From the NCBI RefSeq assembly GCF_023278565.1, contig NC_064673.1, forward strand, positions 434,001 to 498,000: 64,000 nucleotides of DNA. Direction: 5' to 3'. Position numbers and translations under genes: made by a program. Each line of letters opens with the position of its first letter. The first letter of the stretch is position 1. Source of the DNA: Colletotrichum lupini (taxonomy: Eukaryota > Ascomycota > Sordariomycetes > Glomerellales > Glomerellaceae). Shown in pieces: positions 12,028-24,647 of this stretch. The notes beneath the pieces are model-generated. The model worked only from the letters and a program-made list of their open reading frames with translations. It had not been told where the DNA came from and made no database searches.

Positions 12028-15000
12028 TATGTATAGACTCTTTGCGCACTGGGATATATGCCGGGCCAGTTGGATTGTTTATAGTTACACGCGAGTTGCA
12101 CACGCGACTCCTTGCTCAGGGCCGCAGGAACACTCAGACGTCAGCCTTGGGACAACTTAATCGGCACAACAGAGCCCCATCGTCTGTTCGAGACGGAGTA
12201 CTGGCTTTCGAAGGGCTTCGATGGCCGTGACACGAATGCTCTATCCGACTCTGTGGAACTCAAGCCCGGGGCTCGGAATCTGGTGCCCAGGCCCATGTTC
12301 AGTTCTCGTCCTCCCCCAGTGTCGTCACAGGTGCAGGACAGTGATTGAATCCTGAAGCAATGCCATGAGAGGAGGGAATGAGGGTCGGTGGAACAGCGCT
12401 CCTGAATACACGAGAGATTGAGGCTGTGCAGCACTCTCATGCCTTGTCTCTCTGCTCTTCTGCCACAGCCATGTCCCGTTCCCATTCCTCGCCTATCCGC
12501 AAGTTGCCGTCCGGCCCGTCTCGTGTTGTGTCGCGTCACATCGTCGAGCTTCAAGCGGCGGTGTCATCAACGTGCCAGAGTGTCTGTTCCATCGGTACCC
12601 GTCACTCTAGAAGCCATTGGACGGGAGCCACAGCAAGCATCGAAATGAAGTCACATCAATTGCTGCTTCACTGGCGGCACGGTATCCGTACGCGGTACGC
12701 CTCTGAAGACTGAAGCTGCCGCTCCGGCCCCCGAGTCCCGGTGGCGGTTCCCGCTCCAACGGCATCGACTGTGTCTGCCAACTTCGCGTGCCACCATCGC
12801 TAGCGAGCGGACCGGGCTGAGTCAAAATAGCACCAAGACATGCGCTATCGTTGGTGCGTCAGGTACTAGAGGCACGGCGTGAGCGTGGCTCTCGAGCTAA
12901 CTTGAATAGCTACGTGCTCTCATTCCCAATCTCCAGGGAAAGCTTCCAGTCCAAAAGTGACGAATTTCAGTTCCTGGCGGCGTCCAGGGAGACGCTATGA
13001 CCACGGCATCAAGAGTTCGAGACCCCTTCGTCACCTCCAGCGTCTCGGCTACCCACGCAACGCTGTGTCTTGCTTCGAAATCGATTCGAAATCGCCTTCT
13101 CCTTTGTTTAGTGCGACCTGACGGCTGCTGCCCTCTCCCTCCCTCTACGGATAGGCTCCCGAGGCTTTGCCGCACCTGAGAATGTGGGCTACACACCCTG
13201 AAACCCTGGTAACATGCTGGACAGCTGGAAAATCGAATTTGGGACCCATTGCAGCATTTTCCAAGGTGTTTCAAGATGTGCTGGGGAGTGCTTGTCAGTC
13301 TCCCTCTGAAAAGTGAAAGGGGGGGTTGTTTACCTGCCGATCATTCTATTGCCTGCAGCTTCATATTACCGACCAATGTCTTCCGTTCCAAGCAGCCAAA
13401 TCTTCGCTGTATTTGCCATATTATGATCCTCACGGGTGTTTGGCCATGTCTCTGGGGTGTGGGCCGCAGCCGTTCGCAGAATTCACGGGAATCTGATGCA
13501 GCCCCAGGTAAGATTGACTTGACATGAGATCAGGACTAACATGACGACCCAGGCATTCTCACGTATCGAGTCTTCGTCTCGTATCTTTCTGCACGTGCTC
13601 CCGCCCGCGAAGCACCGCAGAGTCGACTCGCGGGTGATGCTGCACAGGTGTCATGTTTGAGATGTCGGGATGAACTCTGCGGCAGCCTCGTCCCCAACAC
13701 TGGCAAAAAACCAACACGGCTCTAACTGTGTGTTTCAAAATGACAGCAGAGTACGATGATGGAATGTGATGGGAATGAGGGATTCCGTTGCAGGCTCATC
13801 CAGAGGGCTGCTGTGGCACCGGACGCTTCAGCCACGTGTTTCCCTGTCGCCTACGTGCGATGATTTCGTACTCGGCCAGGCCACTGATTTCTTCTGCGAC
13901 GCTCTGTTCAGCCTGTGGCATCGAGGATTCCAGGGGTAGGGATCTCATCATTTCATAGTGTTCGTTGGGCACTCTACATCTTGCGACGCTCGTGTCAGGT
14001 ATGGTATGCACTCTGAATTCGAGGCGGCAAAGGATGCCATGGCCGATTCGTCAGAGAGCCGGCACCGAGAGGAAGGTGGCATACGCCGGAGCCTCCGGTA
14101 GGTGTGGAGATTGACGGATCGGACGGCAGGTCGGCTCAGACCGTAGTGCCGGTACCTGCCCGGCCGAGTGTCATTTCAGCGACTACCGGAGCCTCATTGC
14201 CTTCACGTCGACAGAGAGTCAACGACTGCCATGTGCCAACCGTGACAATGAGAACAGATACGCTTCTGACTGCTCACGGTGCTCTGTCGACGCCCTTTAT
14301 GGCATTTCAGGTTTGTGGGCAAGCTGTGGTTATTGATGTATTGAGCAGTTCATCAGGATCATGTGACGCGTGACAGAAATACATGTCATTCGTCTCTCGA
14401 TCATAAAAGAACCCACTGCATTCGATCATGGTGCACCGGCTTGATGCGAAGAAGGAGCAAACAATGTGCAGATCGGACGGTATTGGGAAGCATGAAGATA
14501 TATACCTTGTCGGAGCTGCAGCCGCCATGTCCAGCATCCATTACACGGCTTGCGAAAGCAGTCATTGGCGAGACTTCGCTGCCCTGGAAACTTCATCCGG
14601 CTTGCTTTCTGCAATGCATGGACTCTTTCTGTCTTCTCACCTTGACGACTGCTCGGGACCGGGTCTGCAGGAAGTGTTCCGCCGCGAGGCCGTGGAGCAG
14701 CTCGGGATCCTGTCAGCCTGGCCCTAAATTGGCGACGATGAATGGCGGGCTCTTCGCAAGCATAACCAGAACGGTATTGCGAAAGCCGCAAAGATGCATA
14801 TGCATATGGCAGACGGATATGAGCAGTCACATTGTGTGCCCGCCGCCCAAGACCAAAGACCAAAGACCAAGGAGCATTTGCGTCGAGTTTGACGCCTCCA
14901 CGAGAAAGCCCCAGCCGACGAAATCCACCTCGTCTTTTCTTTTTCTGCCGTTCGTGTCCCGCGACGTGCCTTTTCTCACGGGATATGATGGAGGTGGTTG

Positions 15001-16869
15001 GCAGACGCAGTGGGGATCCGCTTCCTGTCATTTTCGACGTCCACCATCATTTTGTGACAGGGCTGGGTGGCGCCGTGGACTCCAACGACCGTATACAAAC
15101 CGGCCGAGTGGCCGAGAGACATGCTGACGAACAACGTCTTGAGTGCAGTTGGATGCCGACGACGAAATCTCAGGCTGGCTTTGGACGTTGACGAGTGGCG
15201 GCGGCGGCGGCGGCAGCGAGTGACACCAGGTTGGTTGGACGAGCGTTGATCTGCGAATAGCACGATGGGATGGAGGGGCAACGCAGGGCCGGGAGGTGAG
15301 AACTGGGGCAAGCCGCAAAGCCGCAAAGCCGCAAAGCCGCAAAGCCGCAACCCCTCGTTCGCAGGCTCGCTGCAGGACGACGTATTAGCGCTTGGACGCT
15401 AGTCTGCCCGAGGGGCAATTCCCGCACGTCGCGATGCAGCCTTTTGACAATGGGGACGACGGGAGGTGGGCTTGACTGAAGCGGAGAAATCGGGGGGAGA
15501 CGCAAGTTTCGCAATAGCAATACTGCGTAGGCGGCGGCGAGGACGGCGGACGGTGGTGATGATGACCAGTCAGAAGCGATGGAAAGCCGGCTGAACCATG
15601 GATCTCAGCGGCGGGATCAGCGCGAGCGGCCGAATCTCGACGGCTAGCTACGTTTGGGGCTTTTCCAGACGTGGGAGAGCCGGATTGACGGTATGTGCTT
15701 GGGCGGTGAGATGATGTGACTCGCATCTGAGGTACCTTGCTTGAAGGTGAGCAACACGGATAAGGTTGACGTATCGACGCAAGCCACCGCGTGGGTGAAC
15801 TGTCGACCTTTGGTATGATTGCCAGGGGTGCGTGGGAGAGTTGCGGTAGCCGTTGCCAACTTTTTGTGTGATTTTCTAATCATTATTTTGAGCATGTAGT
15901 GAAAGGTATCCCCAGTGCTGGGTTGCGCTGATACAAACACACAAAGCTTCTTGCAGGTACACGCGCACAAGCATTCAACCAGTCCTTGGCCGGGTACTTT
16001 ACCTAGGTCAGGAACCTCGGAAAGGTTACGCGCAAGGTGAAGCGAGGACGACCGGGAGTTGTTGGACGCTCGAGGTTAAACTCTGGTGGTTGAGGGTGTT
16101 GAGGAACTGTCCGCTGCCGCCCGCGCCTACTGTTCTGACAGGCCGCCCTGACGTAAGGCACAGCCGGCTGTTTGGCGGGGTCGGCAAGGTACCTCTGCTC
16201 GCTGGGCGGGGACCTTTGGCTTCGGGATCGCCCATCACGGCGGACTCTGTTTCTTGGTAACGGTACCCAGGCGAGGAGTAGACTTTTCGGCGCGACACAG
16301 GCAAAAGGTTACAGCGTTTACAAGTCTCCGCAACCAAGAGCCCGGGTTCGTCATCGGGTCCCTTGGCTGGGGCGGTAAGTACCTTTTTTCCCTTCCATTT
16401 GGTTTGAGCACCTCACCGACGCAACCGCAATTCGAGGCGATGCGCGCGAGTCGACCTCCCCCCCCCCCCGTTCCTCTGCTTGTCGCAATGCCTGGTTCGG
16501 TTCGATATCCCCTCGTTTCTCAGTACCGGTAAACCTAGGATGTAAGGTAGATAGATACATGACATAGATACATTGGGTGGCCCTTGCCTCACCGTAAGGT
16601 ACCATAAGGTGCTTCTTCCCATCGCAAGGTGACGAAACTATGTAGAGCGCCAGGCTGCATTCTGCCCCCTCCAAACTACTGGACCATTGTCCTCTGCGAT
16701 TTTACCCCTCCATCCTCTGTCAACCCCACTTGGATTCCCTCTACCTGCTTTTGCTGCCCTTGTCTTTAAAGCAGTAGCTTCCCTCGGCTTCCTTCTCTGC
16801 AATTCTTTCCCACCAACATCACCACCACAAACACACAATTCAATCACTTCACAAATCACAACCGACAAA
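12028..16869. other. Gene-free ordinary DNA, 4.8 kb
   Basis: The base composition returns to normal directly after the transposon end. Many open frames are present (the longest, 254 codons, begins at 14363 on the plus strand), but none shows family motifs, low-complexity protein character or splice-linked neighbours, and long frames overlap on both strands. The segment contains an 8-bp tandem repeat (15311-15350), a GGC run (about 15193-15215) and a poly-C tract near 16458-16470. The last few hundred bases are the promoter and leader of the FKBP gene. An unannotated non-coding RNA cannot be excluded. Confidence 0.6.
15311..15350 (+). repeat. 8-bp tandem repeat AGCCGCAA x5
   Basis: Five perfect head-to-tail copies of AGCCGCAA in gene-free DNA. 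A GGC-rich microsatellite lies about 100 bp to the left. The unit is not a multiple of three and no gene spans it. Confidence 0.95.
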
Positions 16870-17659
16870 ATGGGTGTTACCAAGACGACTCACCAGTCCG
16901 GCTCCGGCGCCATCCCCAAGCCCGGCCAGACTGTCACCATTGAGTACACTGGCTTCCTCAAGGATACCTCCCAGCCCGACAACAAGGGCAAGAAGTGAGC
17001 AAACAACCCCTCCACCCCGCCCGTCTCTGTTCCCTCGCATGTTATGCTAACGAGTGCTCAATTGCCAGGTTCGACTCCTCGGTCGGCCGCGGCGACTTTG
17101 TCACCAGAATTGGTGTCGGCCAGGTCATCAAGGGTATGTCTGCACCCAGACGCTTACCTACGTCCTCCCTCCCTTCCTCTCCTCCTCGGGCTTCTTCGAA
17201 TACATACACGATGCTGGTGATGCGGAATTGGATGCTTACTGACGCATGAATGCAGGCTGGGATGAGGGTGTCACCCAGATGAACGTCGGCGAGAAGGCTA
17301 CTCTCGACATCACCAGGTAAGAAATATCTGTCCTACAGTCCTCAGTGGAATGGCTTTGTACAGCGTACGGCAAGACAATGAACTTGGCTAATGTGTGTTT
17401 TGCAGTGACTTCGCCTATGGCGAGCGGTAAGCAATACTCACCATCAACGGTGCCCAGGGCCATGCCAGGCATCTGTTGCTACCATGACGACCAATTGATG
17501 CTAATTATGTTCCCCCACAGCGGCTTCACCGGCCACATTCCCCCCAACGCCGACCTCATCTTGTAAGTTGACCCGGGAGATGACTGCTGTTTGTCAGCAC
17601 CAAGGCGTCGTTGGCTAACCACATCCCATAGCGACGTTGAGCTCAAGAAGGTCCAGTAA
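16870..17659 (+). CDS. FKBP12-type peptidyl-prolyl cis-trans isomerase
   Basis: A small cytosolic prolyl isomerase of the FKBP12 family. In fungi this protein is the receptor for FK506 and rapamycin. Six exons: 16870-16994, 17069-17133, 17256-17316, 17406-17426, 17521-17562 and 17632-17659, all with GT-AG borders, giving about 113 residues, close to the family's usual 107-115. The ligand-pocket residues are present: Tyr in IEYTG, Phe-Asp in KFDSS, Trp in GWDEGV, Tyr in FAYGERG and Phe in LIFDVEL. Relative to human FKBP12 it carries a few extra residues in the DTSQPDNKGKK loop, as other fungal FKBPs do. The start ATG follows the leader CACAACCGACAAA, and no other in-frame ATG competes. Five introns in so short a gene is intron-dense for this window. 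Confidence 0.95.
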
Positions 17660-19115
17660 AGCATCAAAGCTTTACTTCGTTTCGCGCAAGTGGTTAGCTA
17701 GAAAGATGATATGGAGTAGGCCCACGCAGCCTATCTTAGAGGGTGGATAGTACAGTTCCCAGAACATGCTCGAGCCCAAATATACTCTCTTCGACTACCG
17801 CATAACAACGCTTTTACTGTCAATTAGTGTGAATGTTTCCGTGTATCTGCCGGATCGCGTGCGCGACAGAGTCTGGACGGTGCCCACGTCACACGGCATG
17901 TGGTGCTGGTGATACACGTACTCATGTGATCTTGATCCTGCTACATCGTTAATTCTTTCCAACGAATGCCCTGCTGCAACCGTGTATGAGTGCTCGTCAG
18001 TAAATATGAGGGAACGCAGATATAACGTCCATGGACTATGACATGTCTGTGTATGGTGTGCTGTCTAAGTGAAAGGAAGATTTAGAACATGATATGCGCC
18101 ATTCCACACGTGTACCAGACTTTCCAGTCGTAAAAAAATAAGCATCATGATGGTAGACGTCTTGATTTTCATTTGAGGAATTCAACGAGTCTATACGTGT
18201 TGGTGGACGTTACATTTGATTTTATTTGCTGTTTGAATCGATGTCTTAATTCCTGTCACTAACCAGTGTCAACATCTTTATGTTGCTAGAATCAACCTCC
18301 TTGGGCAATATAGTAGTATATTGTAGACACCAATATGACCCTTACAAAGAAACAGCATGAAGAATCTCTGCGCTCGAAGACCTACTCAAACCAAAGAACC
18401 AAGCTGGGACTCACGTCCAGGTCGACTTCAAGTGGTGATGGAACTCGGTAGATTCTCGGAGAAACTGGCACACAGTAATTTCTTACCGTGCGCAAAGAAG
18501 TCGCCTACTACGATACATGATGGCACACATGCAATCTACTGGAAGAAATGTATACACAGTACAGTCGACACTGCCTCACCTTCGCTGAGGCCGTCTTAGG
18601 CTGTACCTTATTCCTTACTGCTGAATGCATTGAGGGGCAATGTTTAGAAATCGCCCAGTGGAGCTTCCCTCTACCTCACAGCGCCAGCCAGCCTGCATCG
18701 CCCGCCTTACGTGAGGTAACCCAGGCGCACCCCTGCCCCTCGTCGACACCTCCACATCCGGCTCCACGACCACCTTTACATCACCAGAAACGAGGCTGCT
18801 CTTTCTTCCTGCACAACCACATCAACTGCAACACGACGCTTCTTGCCTGGTGCATTTATTCCCTTCACCTCTCCCACGAAACGCAGCGACACTCTCTCTG
18901 CAACCTTGACGAACGACGAGAGAACCAACCGCGGTTCCACTATACGAACACACGAACACACACGTCTTTGTTTGGTGGGGTTGGAAGCTTCATCGTCCCA
19001 CCCGCCGCCCGTGTTTCCCTCCACGTCATAGCAAACGACGTTCCGGTCCGGCATCGTCAAGCTGGGGAAGCGCAAACTCTCCAACGGGGAGACACCTGAT
19101 CCCAATAAGAAAACC
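17660..19115. other. Intergenic region, FKBP 3' end to E1 leader
   Basis: Holds the 3' end of the FKBP gene and the promoter and leader of the E1 gene. Open frames here (for example 18548-19099 plus) have no recognisable protein. The last 350 bp are C/T- and CACA-rich, as in many fungal leaders. Immediately before the E1 ATG, the E1 frame stays open back to about 19032 and would read KRKLSNGETPDPNKKT, which is protein-like; see the E1 entry. Confidence 0.6.
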
Positions 19116-22100
19116 ATGGCTGTACGTTGCCCTCGCCGTATCGCCGCCGTCTACATACCCCGCATCGTCCATGCATCGTCAACGCATCGCGCCGCTGACT
19201 TGGAGACTCCCTAGGATAAGAAGCTACCGGAGGTCGACCTGGTGACCCGCATGCAGGTCGACGACTCCGTTGTCGGAAACACCGAGATCGATGAGTCGCT
19301 CTACAGTCGCCAGCTTTATGTGCTGGGCCACGAGGCCATGAAGCGCATGGGCGCTTCCAACATCCTCATTGTCGGTCTCAAGGGCCTGGGTGTCGAGATC
19401 GCCAAGAACATTGCCCTTGCCGGCGTCAAGAGCCTCACACTCTACGACCCCGGTCTGGTCGCCCTCGCCGACCTGTCCTCACAGTTCTTCCTGCACCCCG
19501 AGGATGTGGGCAAGCCCAGAGACGAGGTCACCGCCCCGAGAGTCGCCGAGTTGAACGCATACACCCCCGTCAAGGTCCACCAGTCGTCAAGGTGAGTTAG
19601 GATGCCCTCCCGCGAGACTACGCTAACACACATAGCCTGGGCGAGAACCTCTCCCAGTTTGACAAGTACCAGGTCGTCGTCCTGACCAGCCTGCCGCTGA
19701 AGCTGCAAGCGCTGATTGGCGACTACTGCCACTCCAAGGGCATCTACGTCGTGGCCGCCGATACGTTTGGTCTTTTCGGTTCGATTTTCTGCGATTTCGG
19801 CGCCGACTTCACCGTCATCGACCCGACCGGCGAGGCACCCTTGACCGGCATCATTGCGGGCATCGACGAGGAGGGCCTGGTTTCGGCGCTCGACGAGACC
19901 CGCCACGGCCTCGAGGACGGCGACTATGTCACCTTTTCAGAAATCGAGGGCATGGAGAAGCTCAACGGAGGCGAGCCGCGAAAGATCACCGTCAAGGGCC
20001 CGTATACCTTTTCCATCGGCGACGTTTCCGGCCTCGGCCAGTATGTCCGCGGCGGCCTGTACCAGCAGGTCAAGATGCCCAAGAAGATCAACTTCAAGAG
20101 CTTCTCTGCCGCGCTCAAGGAGCCCGAATTCATGATTTCAGACTTTGCAAAGTTCGACCGCCCCCAGCAGCTTCACCTCGGGTTCCAGGCCCTGCACGCC
20201 TTTGTGGAGAGCCAGGGCCGTTTCCCGAACCCCCTGGACGACACGGATGCGACTGTGATCTTGCGCTCCGCCGAGGCGTTTGCCAAGGCAGAGGGCGTCG
20301 AGGTGGAGTTTGACGAGAAGCTCCTCAAGGAGCTCAGTTACCAGTCCCTTGGTGACCTGAATGCCATGGCTGCCCTGTTTGGCGGAATCGCGGCGCAGGA
20401 GATCCTCAAGGCCGTCTCGGGCAAGTTCCAGCCCATCCAGCAGTGGATGTACTTTGACTCGCTCGAGTCTCTGCCAACCAGCTCCGCTCGCACCGCCGAG
20501 CTGTGCAAGCCTCTCGGCACCCGCTACGACGGCCAGATTGTCGTCTTCGGCCGCGAGTACCAGGAGAAGATTGCCAACCTGCGGCAATTCCTCGTTGGTG
20601 CCGGCGCCATTGGCTGTGAGATGCTCAAGAACTGGGCCATGATTGGTCTCGGAACCGGTCCCAAGGGCCAGATCACCGTCACCGACATGGACTCTATCGA
20701 GAAGAGCAACCTGAACCGTCAGTTCCTGTTCCGCCCCAAGGACGTTGGCAAGATGAAGAGTGACTGCGCTGCCGAGGCTGTGCAGGCGATGAACCCCGAC
20801 CTGAACGGCCATATTGTGTGCCTCAAGGATCGCGTGAGTCCCGATACGGAGGAGACCTTCAACGAGGAGTTCTGGGGCAACCTCGATGGCGTCACCAACG
20901 CGCTGGACAACGTCGAGGCCAGAACGTACGTCGACCGCCGCTGTGTCTTCTTCCGCAAGCCCCTCCTTGAGAGCGGAACGCTCGGAACCAAGGGCAACAC
21001 CCAAGTCGTCCTCCCCCATCTTACCGAGTCGTACTCCTCATCGCAGGACCCCCCTGAGAAGGAGTTCCCCATGTGCACCGTCAAGAGCTTCCCCAACAAG
21101 ATTGAGCACACGATTGCGTGGTCCAAGGACCACATGTTTGAGAACCTCTTTGTCACGTCTCCTTCCACGGTCAACCTGTACCTGACGCAGCCCAACTACA
21201 TTGAGGGCACGCTGAAGCAGGGTGGTAGCGCCAAGCTGACGCTCGAGACGCTCCGCGACTACCTCACAACGGACCGCCCGCGGACCTTTGAGGACTGCGT
21301 TGCGTGGGCGCGCATTCTCTTTGAGAAGGAGTTCAACAACAAGATCCAGCAGCTTCTGCACAACTTCCCCAAGGACTCGACGACGTCGACCGGCACCCCT
21401 TTCTGGTCTGGCCCCAAGCGCGCGCCCGAGCCGCTCAAGTTTGACGCCAACAACCCGACACACTTTGCGTTTGTCGTGGCGGCCGCCAACCTGCACGCCT
21501 TCAACTACAACATCAAGTCGCCTGGCACCTCCAAGGACATTTACCTGCGCGAGCTCGACAACATTATCGTACCCGAGTTCTCACCCGCCGAGGGTGTCAA
21601 GATTCAGGCCAACGACAGCGATCCTGTGAGTTTATAGTCCATGTAAACATGCAAATACTGACAGACCTAGGACCCCAACGCCGACGCGGGCAGCTCCTTT
21701 GACGACAACGACGAGCTGCAGAAGCTCATCAGCAGCCTCCCTTCGCCTAACGAGCTTGCCGGTTTCCAACTGCAGCCTGTGGACTTTGAAAAGGACGACG
21801 ACTCGAACCACCACATTGACTTCATCACGGCCTGCAGTAACCTGCGCGCGGCCAACTACAAGATTGAGCAGGCTGACCGCCACAAGACCAAGTTCATTGC
21901 CGGCAAGATCATCCCGGCGATTGCGACGACAACGGCGCTCGTCACGGGCTTGGTGATTCTGGAGTTGTACAAGGTCATTGATGGCAAGGACGACATTGAG
22001 CAGTACAAGAACGGTTTCATCAACCTGGCGCTGCCGTTTTTCGGCTTCAGCGAGCCCATTGCCAGCCCCAAGGTGGAGTTCAAGGGCCCCAACGGCATTG

Positions 22101-22408
22101 TCAAGTTGGACAAGATCTGGGACCGCTTCGAGGTCAACGACATCACACTTAAGGAGCTGTTGGAGCACTTCGAGAAGCAGGGCCTCACCATCTCCATGCT
22201 CAGCTCCGGCGTCAGCTTGTTGTACGCCAGCTTCTTCCCTCCGGCCAAGCTTAAGGACCGCCAGAACCTGAAGCTGAGCCAGCTCGTTGAGACGGTGTCC
22301 AAAAAGCCCGTGCCGGCTCACCAGAAGGAGGTCATTTTCGAGATGGTGGCCGAGGACGTGGACGGCGAGGACGTTGAGGTTCCCTACATCAAGATGAAGA
22401 TGGCGTAA
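19116..22408 (+). CDS. uba1: Ubiquitin-activating enzyme E1
   Basis: Adenylates ubiquitin with ATP and passes it as a thioester to E2 enzymes, the first step of ubiquitination in nucleus and cytosol. Exons 19116-19121, 19215-19591, 19636-21625 and 21671-22408 give about 1036 residues, the normal E1 length. The N-terminal inactive adenylation half begins [19 protein letters not shown]. The active adenylation half has the nucleotide motif VGAGAIGCE near residue 447, followed by [17 protein letters not shown]. The catalytic cysteine is in [10 protein letters not shown], about residue 608. The C-terminal ubiquitin-fold part ends [19 protein letters not shown]. The ATG at 19116 has a good ACCATGG context but leaves a two-codon first exon. 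The same frame is open upstream without an ATG, so an extra 5' exon and a longer N-terminus are possible. Confidence 0.96.
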
Positions 22409-22973
22409 GTGGGGCCGTGTGCAATTGATGATATCTGCCAGAACTGGCGAGGCTAGAAGCGCAGGGTTTTAGAATGGCCAGAAACTGTGGTCAGCCAAAT
22501 AGGCAATAGGATCACGGAATAGAGCTCTTCACTGTTACTATGCGTGTACTATGTGTGATGGTGGTTTTCCTAAATCGAGGGCGTTACTAAGCCCGCAGCC
22601 GCTAACGCAGACATTTGTAAGCACCCCTGTCGCTGGCGGCTCAGCGTGGGGAAGCGCTGGGTTTACGTCACCATTAGCAATTGCTTAGAATCGTCAAGCT
22701 GCCTTAGCGTAGCCGCGGGGTCTGCGAGTCAACTGTGTAAAGGTAAGCTGCAGCTGTAGATTTGAAGTGTTTATGAGAGCAGTGAGCGACAAATCAACTC
22801 GTTCGATCCACTGCTTTGGAAAGTGAACCCTGGGCCTAAGTGGACTGCCCGCGCGGTTGATTGTAGTTTGCGGTGTTGGCTTTGTCGACCTTATCCAGAC
22901 TATCGGCGTATAAGAGGCTCATCCGCCCACCCCGCACCTTCAGTCATAGTGCTCGTCAACGGCAGAGCACTTC
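22409..22973. other. Intergenic region, E1 3' end to GST promoter
   Basis: No coding signal. Contains the E1 3' region and the GST promoter, with a TATA-like element near the right end. Confidence 0.6.
22909..22914 (+). promoter_or_regulatory. TATA-like element upstream of the GST gene
   Basis: TATAAG in the context GGCGTATAAGAGG, 60 bp before the upstream start at 22974 and about 245 bp before the downstream start at 23157. Initiation some 30-60 bp beyond it would fall close to or just past the first ATG, which matters for which start is used. Based on sequence only. Confidence 0.3.
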
Positions 22974-24647
22974 ATGAACACTGGTACCCCTGCACTCACT
23001 CGTCTCACGAGATCTCTCACGTCGACGACACGGAGAACGTTGTACTTGCATAACCACCTACCCGCCCGCGCATTCTCATCCGTCCCGCGTTTCGGTCAAG
23101 AAAGGGACGCGTCTGTAAAGTTTCACACGAGCGCTGTACGGAATCAACCAAGCAAAATGGTGTGTACCCACAGGCTCTGATGACGATGAATACAAAAGGA
23201 AAACAGACTGAAGGGACTGACGACACAACAGGCCGGCAAAGTCACAGACTGGGTGAAGCCCAACGACAAGTCGGGCGAGTTCAAGCGTCAGCAGAGCTCG
23301 TTCCGCAACTTCATCTCGCGCGAGGAGGGGGCCAAGTTTGCGCCTGAGAAGGGGCGGTATCATCTCTACGTCAGCTATGCGTGTCCTTGGGTGAGTTGTT
23401 TCTGTTTCCCACTCATTTCTCTCACTCATCGAGAGTGTTGATGAGAATGAGAGAAAGAGGGAAAAAAGGATGGGTTCGTCTGACGCGTGAATAGGCTTGC
23501 CGGACGTTGATCACACGCCAGCTCAAGGGTCTCGAGGACTTTATTAGCTATTCTGTTGTTCATTGGCATCTTGGCGAGAAGGGTAGGTCACCTTTTTGTT
23601 TTCCCTCTCCTTACTCAGCACGCATCCCATCTCGATGATCTCTCGCGCTGAATGGGCCGGAACACCCAACAAAAGAAAACCCCCCTTACTTTAGAAAATA
23701 AGACCAACAACACAGGCTGGCGGTTCGTGACAAGCGACGAAAAGGACGTCCCCGGAGCCCGCGTCGTGCCCGACCCCGTCCCGGGCCACGAGTCCTACAC
23801 TCACCTCCGCGACCTCTACTTCGAGTCGGAGCCGGGCTACGAGGGCCGCTTCACCGTGCCCGTCCTCTACGACACCAAGCTCAAGACGATTGTCAGCAAC
23901 GAGAGCAGCGAGATCATCCGCATGCTCTACACGGAGGTGTGTCATGACCCGTTCACCATGAACCATGATGACCCCTGAGCACCACAGCTAACACACCCAG
24001 TTCGACGACCTCCTCGACGAGCAATACCGCAACGTCAACCCCTACCCCGAGTCCCTCCGCGCGCAAATCGACGAGGCAAACGAGTGGACGTACGACAAGA
24101 TCAACAACGGCGTCTACAAGTCCGGCTTCGCCACCACGCAGGAGGCCTACGAGCGCAACGTCGTCGCCCTGTTCGAGGCGCTCGACAAGACGGAGGCGCA
24201 CCTAAAGAGCACGGCGGCCGAGGGGCTGTATTACTTTGGCAAGGAGATTACCGAGGCCGACATCAGGCTGTGAGTGAACGTCTCTGTACATCAGTCTTGA
24301 TGTTTTTGCTAACGTGATAACGACAGCTACGTAACCATCATCCGCTTTGATGTAAGCCTCACCCCCCCCAACGCAACCATGATCTGGTGCTAACAAAACA
24401 GCCCGTCTACGTGCAGCACTTCAAGTGCAACATCCGCGACATCCGCTCCGGGTACCCCCTCATCCACAAATGGATGCGCAACCTGTACTGGAACGTGCCG
24501 GCCTTCAAGGACACGACCCAGTTCGAGCACATCAAGTGGCACTACACAAAGAGCCACACCCAGATCAACCCCTTCTCCATCAGCCCCGTCGGCCCTCTGC
24601 CGCACATTCTGCCCCTGGACGAGGAGGTGCCGGCCGCGAGCAAGTAG
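22974..24647 (+). CDS. Glutathionyl-hydroquinone reductase-like GST (ECM4/omega-like)
   Basis: Glutathione transferase of the S-glutathionyl-hydroquinone reductase group, which uses an active-site cysteine to remove glutathione from quinol conjugates. Exons 22974-23159, 23232-23390, 23495-23582, 23716-23936, 24001-24269, 24327-24351 and 24402-24647 give 397 residues, or 336 from the internal ATG at 23157. The signature YACPWACRTLI carries the catalytic Cys and is split by an intron after CPW. Downstream are VPVLYD and SNESSEIIRML (the thioredoxin-fold glutathione site), then the helical domain with EADIRLYVTIIRFDPVYV. The extra N-terminus (RLTRSLTSTTRRTLYLHN) is basic and Ser/Thr-rich with no acidic residue for the first 45 or so residues, like a mitochondrial presequence. 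Two start sites could therefore give mitochondrial and cytosolic forms. It converges on the class V chitin synthase, with 281 bp between stops. Confidence 0.9.

Noticed and set aside
14363..15127. 254-codon open frame on the plus strand in gene-free DNA
   Set aside because: Cys/Arg/Ser-rich composition, no domain, no splice partners, and a 201-codon frame overlaps on the other strand; typical chance frames in GC-balanced DNA.
18548..19099. 183-codon open frame upstream of the E1 gene
   Set aside because: Pro/His/Ser-rich translation of a C/T- and CACA-rich leader; different frame from E1 and no family resemblance.
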